Below are positions 56,201 to 64,000 of a DNA stretch of 64,000 nucleotides, piece by piece. Below the pieces are notes generated by a model. That model had not been told where the DNA came from. It did no database searches and saw only the letters and a list, made by a program, of their open reading frames with translations. Positions within the stretch are counted from its first letter, which is position 1, and every line of letters begins with the position of its first letter. The stretch covers positions 1,800 to 65,799 of the forward strand of contig NZ_JAQQPZ010000002.1 of assembly GCF_028750675.1 (NCBI RefSeq), read 5' to 3'. The stretch comes from Shewanella metallivivens. GTDB lineage: Bacteria > Pseudomonadota > Gammaproteobacteria > Enterobacterales > Shewanellaceae. A program made the position numbers and the translations under genes.

Positions 56201-56435
56201 GTGTCTGCTGAGCGTAAAATAGTACCAACAAGTATAATCAACCTCAACTCGGGATAATAAAAGGCTTTCAAACAGTCCTTTGTCTCGCTAATGGCGTTAT
56301 TTTTACTGCGATTAACGCGTCAATTCGCCTAATCGCAAAACAAAAGACAAGTGTGAAATAGATGTGATTTATTATTTTAATATTAAATGTTTATTTCACC
56401 TCTTACCCCGAATTCAGGTTAATCAAGGAAGCACA
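56201..56435. other. Leader region of pdxH
   Basis: About 235 bases between the terminator and pdxH. An in-frame ATG at 56364 would extend pdxH by 24 residues of unlikely composition; nothing else is recognised. Confidence 0.4.
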
Positions 56436-57074
56436 ATGAGTGATTTAAGTGATATTCGTCGAGAGTACACCCAAGGCGGCTTAAGACGTGGTGATTTACC
56501 TGTTAATCCAATGGATTTATTTGAAAAGTGGCTTCAGCAAGCTAAAGATGCACAATTAACCGATCCCACCGCTATGTGTGTTGCGACCGTTGACGAGCAG
56601 GGCCAACCCTTTCAGCGTATTGTGTTGCTTAAGCGTTTTGATGATAACGGCTTTGTGTTTTTTACAAACCTTGAGAGTCGTAAAGCCAAACAAATTGGCG
56701 TGAATAGCAAAATCAGTTTGTTGTTTCCTTGGCATTCATTAGAACGCCAAGTGGCCGTCACCGGTGAAGCTGAGCCCCTTTCGATGTTAGATGTGGCTAA
56801 ATATTTTATGAGCCGCCCTAAAGACAGCCAAATCGCGGCTTGGGTATCAAAACAGTCGAGTAAAATTTCAGCACGTCAGGCTTTAGAAGGTAAGTTTGCT
56901 GAAATGAAGGCAAAATATGCTCAAGGCGAGGTGCCTTTACCTAAGTTTTGGGGCGGTTATTTAGTCCGTCCAAACAGTATTGAGTTTTGGCAAGGTGGTG
57001 AACATCGCCTGCATGACAGATTTATGTACAGTAAAACTGATAGCGATTGGCAAATAGATCGTTTAGCACCTTAA
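56436..57074 (+). CDS. pdxH: Pyridoxamine 5'-phosphate oxidase
   Basis: A 212-residue FMN enzyme. [18 protein letters not shown] is the conserved N-terminus, [18 protein letters not shown] holds the FMN-binding loop, and [28 protein letters not shown] near the C-terminus binds PLP and FMN. It forms pyridoxal phosphate from the pyridoxine or pyridoxamine phosphates. AAGGA lies nine bases before the ATG at 56436, which agrees with the family start. It is 29 bases from yaiI, and the two may be cotranscribed. Confidence 0.94.
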   Translation: MSDLSDIRREYTQGGLRRGDLPVNPMDLFEKWLQQAKDAQLTDPTAMCVATVDEQGQPFQRIVLLKRFDDNGFVFFTNLESRKAKQIGVNSKISLLFPWHSLERQVAVTGEAEPLSMLDVAKYFMSRPKDSQIAAWVSKQSSKISARQALEGKFAEMKAKYAQGEVPLPKFWGGYLVRPNSIEFWQGGEHRLHDRFMYSKTDSDWQIDRLAP

Positions 57075-57103
57075 TCTGTGTTAATAAATAGGAGCAATAT
57101 CGC

Positions 57104-57559
57104 GTGATAAGCAATAAAATTTGGGTCGATGCTGATGCCTGTCCAAATGCAGTAAAAGACATGTTATTTCGTGCATCTGAGCGGAAATCGATTCAATTAG
57201 TATTGGTGGCTAATCAACTGATTAAAATACCGATCTCACCGTTGATCTCGATGATTAGAGTCAGCTCTGGCTTTGATGAAGCCGACAATTATATTGTTGA
57301 ACAAGTTGCCGCGGGTGATTTGGTTATCACTGCCGATATTCCATTGGCGGCAGAGGCAATTGAAAAAGGATCGCTGGTGTTAAACCCAAGAGGGACGGTG
57401 TACACCACAGAAAACATCAAACAAACCTTGACCATGCGCGACTTTATGGAAGAAATTCGCAGCAGTGGGATCCACACTGGTGGCCCTAACAGTTTTTCTC
57501 AGGCAGACAAACACGCTTTTGCACAGGCATTAGATAAGTGGCTAGCGAAAGTAAAATAA
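57104..57559 (+). CDS. yaiI: YaiI/YqxD family (UPF0178) protein
   Basis: A 151-residue protein with the UPF0178 pattern: [20 protein letters not shown] at the start and [27 protein letters not shown] and [11 protein letters not shown] later. Conserved Asp residues suggest a PIN-like nuclease fold, but activity has not been shown to my knowledge. It begins GTG, with AGGAG nine bases upstream. Confidence 0.9.
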   Translation: MISNKIWVDADACPNAVKDMLFRASERKSIQLVLVANQLIKIPISPLISMIRVSSGFDEADNYIVEQVAAGDLVITADIPLAAEAIEKGSLVLNPRGTVYTTENIKQTLTMRDFMEEIRSSGIHTGGPNSFSQADKHAFAQALDKWLAKVK

Positions 57560-57646
57560 CGGTTTTTGCTTAATTGATAAAAGAGTTACCTATACTCAGG
57601 TAGTATTGTTTCATAACGTGTTAATTTTAATTAAAAGGAGTCAACA

Positions 57647-58222
57647 ATGAAAATAGCATTACCTTTGTTCGCCGCTGGGTTGTTAAGTTTTCAAGCCATG
57701 GCTGGCGATTGGCAGGTTAACCAAGATCACTCGCGCGTTAGCTTTATCTCGGTAAAGAAAAACGACATTGCTGAAGTGCACCACTTTAAGCAAGTTGCGG
57801 GCTCATTGACCGAGGCAGGCGCTTTTGCGTTATCGATAGATTTAAATTCGGTTGATACTGGCATTAAAATTCGTGACGATCGAATGCAAACTGTGTTGTT
57901 TGAAGTTGCACAATTTCCGCAGTTAAAAGTCAATGCCGTGATTAACCCTCAGTTATTGATGGGAATGAAAGTCGGAGACACCTTAACAACTAAAATTGAC
58001 GCCACTGTTGAGTTGCATGGTAAAAAACAGCAAAAAAGTGTTGAAGTACTTGTGGCTAAATTATCTGATGACAAATTAGTCGTCAGCAGCTTCGCACCTT
58101 TATTGGTTCAAGCTGACGAGTTTAATTTAGTGACCGGTATTGAAAAGTTAAGAGAAATCGCTGGTTTGCCAAGCATCAGCTTAGCTGTGCCAGTGTCGTT
58201 TGTGCTAACCTTAGCACAATAA
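57647..58222 (+). CDS. YceI-family periplasmic lipocalin-like protein
   Basis: A 191-residue secreted protein: signal peptide (cleavage after about residue 19, QAMAG) and a YceI beta-barrel domain that starts WQVNQDHSRVSFISVKKND and contains FALSIDLNSVDTGIKIRDDRMQTVLFEV. YceI proteins bind isoprenoid-type lipids such as polyprenol. This one may do so in the periplasm; ligand not determined. AAGGAG precedes the ATG. Confidence 0.88.
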   Translation: MKIALPLFAAGLLSFQAMAGDWQVNQDHSRVSFISVKKNDIAEVHHFKQVAGSLTEAGAFALSIDLNSVDTGIKIRDDRMQTVLFEVAQFPQLKVNAVINPQLLMGMKVGDTLTTKIDATVELHGKKQQKSVEVLVAKLSDDKLVVSSFAPLLVQADEFNLVTGIEKLREIAGLPSISLAVPVSFVLTLAQ

Positions 58223-58302
58223 TTGAACACCATGGCGCAATGGCTTTTTGCTATTTAACCTAAGCCATTGCCCATTCAATAATCGTAAATAAAGGTGAAA
58301 AA

Positions 58303-58653
58303 ATGGTTACCGATAAAGACGGATACATGCATTTAATTCAGTATTTAACTGAACATTTAGGCTTGTTTGAAGCGCCTGAACAGAATGCGGCCGCGACGGA
58401 GACCGTAATGGAGTTATTTGAAGAGCAATTATCTGCACAAATTATTATGGTCTGTGGGCAAAACCCACAACTGTCATTTGCGCAACGTAATATGGTCATC
58501 CGTGAAATCGACGCAATTGTGTATGATTTAGAGGAGATTTTAGCGTCGGTGGCCAACCAGCAGGCCACACCTGAACAAAGTATTTTTATTACTGAGTTTT
58601 CAGGATTAATTAAAAATTTATTCGATCAAGAAATCGCTCATTTATTAGCTTGA
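58303..58653 (+). CDS. DUF3802 family protein
   Basis: A 116-residue acidic, helical protein with the DUF3802 pattern (MHLIQYLTEHLGLFEAPEQ, ETVMELFEEQLSAQIIMVC, IREIDAIVYDLEEILASVA). The family is found in Shewanella, Vibrio and relatives and has no known role. It stands between yceI and the retropepsin-like gene on the same strand. Two in-frame ATGs at 58303 and 58327 are both possible starts. Confidence 0.75.
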   Translation: MVTDKDGYMHLIQYLTEHLGLFEAPEQNAAATETVMELFEEQLSAQIIMVCGQNPQLSFAQRNMVIREIDAIVYDLEEILASVANQQATPEQSIFITEFSGLIKNLFDQEIAHLLA

Positions 58654-58703
58654 TTGCACTGTAAACTTGGTTGTTTTAGGCGTGGTAGTTTTTGGAATTG
58701 AAC

Positions 58704-59591
58704 ATGTTTAGAAAAGTCGTAATTTCTGCTGTTTTATGTGTTTTGTCTTTATCTGTTTTTGCCAGTAGTCAAGCCATTGTTGTGAGTCAAATTGAAACTA
58801 TGACCGTGGCCAATTCAGGCTTAATGTTTAAGGCTCGTATTGATACTGGTGCAGGGAATACCTCATTACACGCTGTTGACCTTGAAGTGATTGGCGGCGA
58901 ATCTGATAATATGAAACACAATATTGGCAAAACTATTGCCTTCACCACTGAGAATGAACAGGGTGAAAAGCAAAGGATGCAAGCTGAAATTGTCAGTACC
59001 TCAACCGTCAGAAATGCGCAAGGAAGAGAAACCCGCTATATGGTGAAGTTAGGGGTTGGCTTTCCAGACCGTCTGCATAATGTGTATGTTAATTTACGCG
59101 ATCGCAGCCATATGAACTATAAACTTCTCATTGGTCGTAACTTTTTAAAGCAAGGCTACCTTGTCGATGTGTCTCGAAAAAAGATTATTGGCCCAGTGGC
59201 AGAACTTAGCATTAAGCAAACCGGATTGTTGTTCAATACGCGAATTGATACCGGTGCGGTTGAAAACTCATTGCATGCGGTCGACATTCGTATCGAAGAT
59301 CAAGACTTTGACGATATGGCTAATAACGTCGGTAAAATGATCACCTTTACCACCGAAAATGACAAAGGTGAAACGGTCGATGTGCGGACTAAAATTCGTG
59401 GTACCTCTTATATTCGTAATGCCCAAGGCACTGAAGTACGTTACATGGTCAGACTCAGTGTCGGTGAGCCCAAGAAAGAATATTTAGTGGATGTAAACTT
59501 AAAAGATCGCACGAAAATGGGCTACAAATTGCTGATTGGGCGCAATTGGCTTCAAGGACATTATGTTGTTGATGTGACGCAAGAGCTTTAA
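58704..59591 (+). CDS. Single-chain double retropepsin-like (RimK-associated type) exported protein
   Basis: A 295-residue protein with a signal peptide (cleavage near residue 23) followed by two tandem copies of the same roughly 130-residue aspartic-protease-like domain. Each has an active-site-like DTGA (D47 and D182), followed by (N)SLHAVD, then FTTEN..GE, RNAQG.E.RYMV and YKLLIGRN.L. Retropepsin-like proteins of this class normally pair as homodimers with one Asp each; here both halves are in one chain, as in pepsin. The ATG at 58704 is preferred over an in-frame TTG at 58692. Activity and target are unknown. Confidence 0.82.
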   Translation: MFRKVVISAVLCVLSLSVFASSQAIVVSQIETMTVANSGLMFKARIDTGAGNTSLHAVDLEVIGGESDNMKHNIGKTIAFTTENEQGEKQRMQAEIVSTSTVRNAQGRETRYMVKLGVGFPDRLHNVYVNLRDRSHMNYKLLIGRNFLKQGYLVDVSRKKIIGPVAELSIKQTGLLFNTRIDTGAVENSLHAVDIRIEDQDFDDMANNVGKMITFTTENDKGETVDVRTKIRGTSYIRNAQGTEVRYMVRLSVGEPKKEYLVDVNLKDRTKMGYKLLIGRNWLQGHYVVDVTQEL

Positions 59592-61176
<1,585 letters not shown>

Positions 61177-61191
61177 CGGAGCAATAATTAG

Positions 61192-63579
61192 ATGAAATTC
61201 AGTGAATCTTGGCTTCGTGAGTGGGTTAACCCATCTGTAAGTCGTGACGCATTATCACACCAAATCACTATGGCCGGCCTTGAGGTCGACGGCGTAGATC
61301 CCGTCGCGGCCGATTTTAGCGGCGTGATCATTGGTGAAGTGGTTGAATGCGGTCAGCATCCTGATGCGGACAAATTACGTGTAACCAAAATCAATGTGGG
61401 TGGCGACGAGCTAATTGATATCGTCTGTGGCGCGCCTAACTGCCGTTTAGGCTTAAAAGTTGCTGTGGCTATGGTCGGGGCAGTTTTGCCTGGCGATTTT
61501 AAAATTAAAAAAGCCAAATTACGCGGTCAGCCTTCAATGGGCATGTTGTGCTCATATGGTGAACTCGGTATCGACATCGAAAGTGATGGCATTATTGAGC
61601 TGCCACAAGATGCACCATTAGGCGTTAATGTACGTGAGTTTTTACAACTTGATGATGCCATCATTGACGTTGATTTAACCGCTAACCGTGCTGATTGTTT
61701 AGGTATGGTTGGTCTTGCGCGCGAAGTAGGCGTGTTAAACCGTCAAGCAGTCACCGAGCCGACTTGGCAAGCTGTAGACGCAACCATTGACGCGCCATTT
61801 AGCATCAATGTTGTTGCGCCTGACTTATGCCCGCGTTATTTAGGCCGTGTGGTTAAAAATATCAATGTTAATGCTGCTACCCCTTTGTGGATGCAAGAAA
61901 AGCTGCGTCGTAGTGGTATTCGTTCAATCGACCCGATTGTGGATATTACCAACTACGTGTTGATTGAATTTGGTCAACCAATGCACGCGTTTGACTTAAA
62001 CACCCTAAACGGCGGCATTACTGTGCGTTTAGCCGATGGCGTTGAAAAGTTAACCTTGCTCGACGGTAACGAAATTACTGTACCGAACGACACCTTAGTG
62101 ATTGCTGACGACAAACAAGCCGTTGCACTTGCTGGTGTATTTGGTGGCGAAAGCACTGGCGTTAATGACAACACCCAAGACATCTTATTAGAATGCGCAT
62201 TTTTTGCCCCTCTGGCCATTATGGGTAAGTCTCGTCGCTTAGGCTTACACACAGATGCCTCACACCGTTTTGAGCGTGGTGTCGACCCTGAGCTACAACA
62301 TAAGGTGATGGATCGTGCTACACGTCTTGTGCTTGATATTTGTGGCGGTGAAGCAGGGCAAGTGATTGAAGCAGTATCTGCTGAGCATTTACCAAAAGCG
62401 GCTAAAATCACGCTACGTCGTAACAAGTTAGATAAAACATTAGGTCACCCTATTCCTGATGCAGACGTGGTTGAGATCTTACAGCGTTTAGGCTTTAGCG
62501 TTGAATCGGCAAATGATGCATGGCAGGTTACTACCGCAACCTACCGCTTTGATATGGCAATTGAAGAAGATTTAATTGAAGAAGTGGCACGCATATACGG
62601 CTACAACAATATCCCTAACACAGCGCCACAAGCAGCGCTTACCATGCCAGATCACAAAGAAGCGGATATTTCGCTTAAGCGTGTTCGTAGCATGTTTGTT
62701 GCACGAGGTTTCCAAGAAGCGGTGACTTACAGCTTTGTTGACCCTAAAATGCAAAACTTAGTGCACCCTGGCCAAGAAGCAATGGTGTTACCCAACCCCA
62801 TTTCAATCGAAATGTCGGCAATGCGTTTGTCTATGTTTACTGGGTTATTAACCGCTGTTGGCTACAACCAAAGTCGTCAACAAAGTCGTGTAAGATTATT
62901 TGAGACTGGATTGCGCTTTGTTCCTGATGCACAAGCAGATTCTGGCGTACGCCAACAAGCCATGCTAGGCGCGGTGATTTCAGGTGTGCAAAACGAAGAA
63001 CATTGGTCAATGGAATCGAAAACTGTCGACTTCTTTGATTTAAAAGGTGATTTAGAAGCTATTCTCGGCTTGACAGTTGCCGCTTCAGAATTTAGTTTTA
63101 AAGGGGCAACACATCCTGCGCTGCATCCAGGACAATGTGCTGAAATATTAAGAAATAATCGAGTCATTGGTTACATCGGCGCTATCCATCCTAGCTTGGA
63201 AAAGCCTTTTGGACTCAATGGTAAAACAATTGTTTTTGAGTTAGAACTGGATGCATTATTGCAAGCCCGTTTGCCGCTAGCCCAAGCTGTATCTAAGTTT
63301 CCTGCTAACCGTCGTGATATCGCGCTAGTAGTAGATGAAACTGTTTCTGCCACTGATGTTATGAATTTGATAAGAAAAGTTGGCGAAAATCAGTTGGTTG
63401 GCTTAAACTTGTTCGATGTATACCAAGGTAAAGGTGTTGAGCCTGGCAAAAAGAGCCTCGCTATCGCACTTACATTACAAGACACTACTCGTACACTTGA
63501 AGAAAAAGACATTACCGAAACTATGGATTCAGTAATATCCGCTCTTAAGACCGAGTTCAACGCATCGTTGAGGGATTAA
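61192..63579 (+). CDS. pheT: Phenylalanyl-tRNA synthetase beta subunit
   Basis: A 795-residue subunit with the usual domains in order: an N-terminal EMAP-like OB fold (about 40-150: [28 protein letters not shown]), B3/B4 editing region (about 200-390, [24 protein letters not shown]), B5, the catalytic-like core and the C-terminal anticodon-binding ferredoxin-like domain ([16 protein letters not shown]). It is 15 bases after pheS and three before ihfA, as in E. coli. Confidence 0.95.
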   Translation: MKFSESWLREWVNPSVSRDALSHQITMAGLEVDGVDPVAADFSGVIIGEVVECGQHPDADKLRVTKINVGGDELIDIVCGAPNCRLGLKVAVAMVGAVLPGDFKIKKAKLRGQPSMGMLCSYGELGIDIESDGIIELPQDAPLGVNVREFLQLDDAIIDVDLTANRADCLGMVGLAREVGVLNRQAVTEPTWQAVDATIDAPFSINVVAPDLCPRYLGRVVKNINVNAATPLWMQEKLRRSGIRSIDPIVDITNYVLIEFGQPMHAFDLNTLNGGITVRLADGVEKLTLLDGNEITVPNDTLVIADDKQAVALAGVFGGESTGVNDNTQDILLECAFFAPLAIMGKSRRLGLHTDASHRFERGVDPELQHKVMDRATRLVLDICGGEAGQVIEAVSAEHLPKAAKITLRRNKLDKTLGHPIPDADVVEILQRLGFSVESANDAWQVTTATYRFDMAIEEDLIEEVARIYGYNNIPNTAPQAALTMPDHKEADISLKRVRSMFVARGFQEAVTYSFVDPKMQNLVHPGQEAMVLPNPISIEMSAMRLSMFTGLLTAVGYNQSRQQSRVRLFETGLRFVPDAQADSGVRQQAMLGAVISGVQNEEHWSMESKTVDFFDLKGDLEAILGLTVAASEFSFKGATHPALHPGQCAEILRNNRVIGYIGAIHPSLEKPFGLNGKTIVFELELDALLQARLPLAQAVSKFPANRRDIALVVDETVSATDVMNLIRKVGENQLVGLNLFDVYQGKGVEPGKKSLAIALTLQDTTRTLEEKDITETMDSVISALKTEFNASLRD

Positions 63580-63582
63580 AGT

Positions 63583-63882
63583 ATGGCACTTACCAAAGCC
63601 GAAATGGCAGAACATCTTTTTGAGACGTTAGGCATTAATAAACGTGTAGCCAAAGAGATGGTTGAATCTTTTTTTGAAGAGATTCGTGAAGCACTCGAAA
63701 ATGGTGAGCAGGTCAAGTTATCTGGCTTTGGCAACTTTGACCTTAGGGACAAGAATCAAAGACCGGGAAGGAACCCGAAAACTGGTGAAGATATTCCCAT
63801 TTCTGCTCGCCGTGTTGTTACCTTCCGTCCTGGACAGAAGTTAAAATCACGGGTTGAAGCGGCAAACTCGGGCAAAAAATAG
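63583..63882 (+). CDS. ihfA: Integration host factor alpha subunit
   Basis: A 99-residue DNA-bending protein of the HU/IHF family with the beta-arm [20 protein letters not shown], whose Pro tip intercalates and kinks DNA, and the start [14 protein letters not shown] typical of IhfA. It partners IhfB encoded elsewhere. Being only three bases after pheT it is translationally linked to the synthetase operon, and a strong terminator follows. Confidence 0.95.
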   Translation: MALTKAEMAEHLFETLGINKRVAKEMVESFFEEIREALENGEQVKLSGFGNFDLRDKNQRPGRNPKTGEDIPISARRVVTFRPGQKLKSRVEAANSGKK

Positions 63883-63926
63883 TTCACTAGCTAATACGCC
63901 AATCCAGATTTTGGATCTGTAATACT

Positions 63927-63958
63927 AAGAGCCACTCTTAATTGAGTGGCTCTTTTGT
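63927..63958 (+). terminator. Terminator of pheST-ihfA
   Basis: AAGAGCCACTC and GAGTGGCTCTT pair perfectly over a 6-base loop, with T residues behind. Confidence 0.92.
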
Positions 63959-63960
63959 TT

Positions 63961-63987
63961 TTGAGTTTACCAAAGGATTGGTATAAT
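63961..63987 (+). promoter_or_regulatory. Possible promoter reading out of the window
   Basis: A perfect TATAAT (63982-63987) lies 15 bases after TTGAGT (63961-63966). The spacing is short, so this is only suggestive; the gene it would serve is beyond the window. Confidence 0.35.
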
Positions 63988-64000
63988 CCTGAGCATTAAC

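Overview
The window looks like a piece of a Shewanella-type gammaproteobacterial chromosome. Pointers are the pheS-pheT-ihfA order, ilvIH, a full 'dedicated sortase' locus of the kind annotated in marine Proteobacteria, ydbH-ynbE-ydbL, a DUF3802 protein, speA, and moderately AT-rich coding sequence. This taxonomic call is an inference from gene content; no rRNA or tRNA gene is present to confirm it.

Layout. 1-2.1 kb is debris: a ParDE-type toxin-antitoxin pair, a small orphan gene, two stretches resembling integron attC sites, and what look like transposase 3' ends. 2.1-5.6 kb holds an AraC-type regulator divergent from a cytoplasmic molybdopterin/tungstopterin enzyme whose N-terminal residues match acetylene hydratase closely, with two perfect 18-bp direct repeats 21 bp apart between them and a small ORF of unknown function overlapping the enzyme's stop. 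5.9-12.1 kb is housekeeping and accessory: a small membrane protein, a GST, trhO, yegD, a CreA-family protein and metC. 12.2-19 kb is a complete proteobacterial sortase system: histidine kinase, response regulator, OmpA-like PdsO, a VIT/vWA sortase substrate and a class GN sortase, with a candidate regulator box between the two arms.

19-28.3 kb carries a LysR regulator, a MATE pump, a quinone oxidoreductase-like enzyme, a crotonase, an SDR, a radical SAM protein and a kefF/kefB-like potassium efflux pair. 28.4-30.6 kb is ilvIH, with a leader that can fold into mutually exclusive hairpins ending in a terminator-like stem. 31-42.3 kb holds a Bcr-type exporter, a SulP transporter, a 2OG-Fe(II) oxygenase, the envelope lipid-transport genes ydbH-ynbE-ydbL, cdd and sbcB.

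42.3-46.6 kb is a decayed AT-rich genomic island: a tyrosine recombinase pseudogene with two in-frame stops and an expanded 15-bp repeat, a DUF922 metalloprotease-like gene, a frameshifted membrane protein gene, and a second copy of the 41-bp repeat seen near 0.9 kb. 46.6 kb to the end is core genome: rlmA, a cold-shock gene with a long leader, an ABC exporter, yceH, cvfB, speA followed by a eukaryotic-type S-adenosylmethionine decarboxylase, pdxH, yaiI, yceI, a single-chain double retropepsin-like protein, and pheS-pheT-ihfA.

The most interesting items are the acetylene-hydratase-like locus with its operator repeats, the sortase locus with its putative 11/21-bp-pitch box and LPQTA signal, the single-chain tandem retropepsin, the eukaryotic-type AdoMetDC next to speA, the ilvI leader and the decayed recombinase. 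No wholly new system can be proven from sequence alone.
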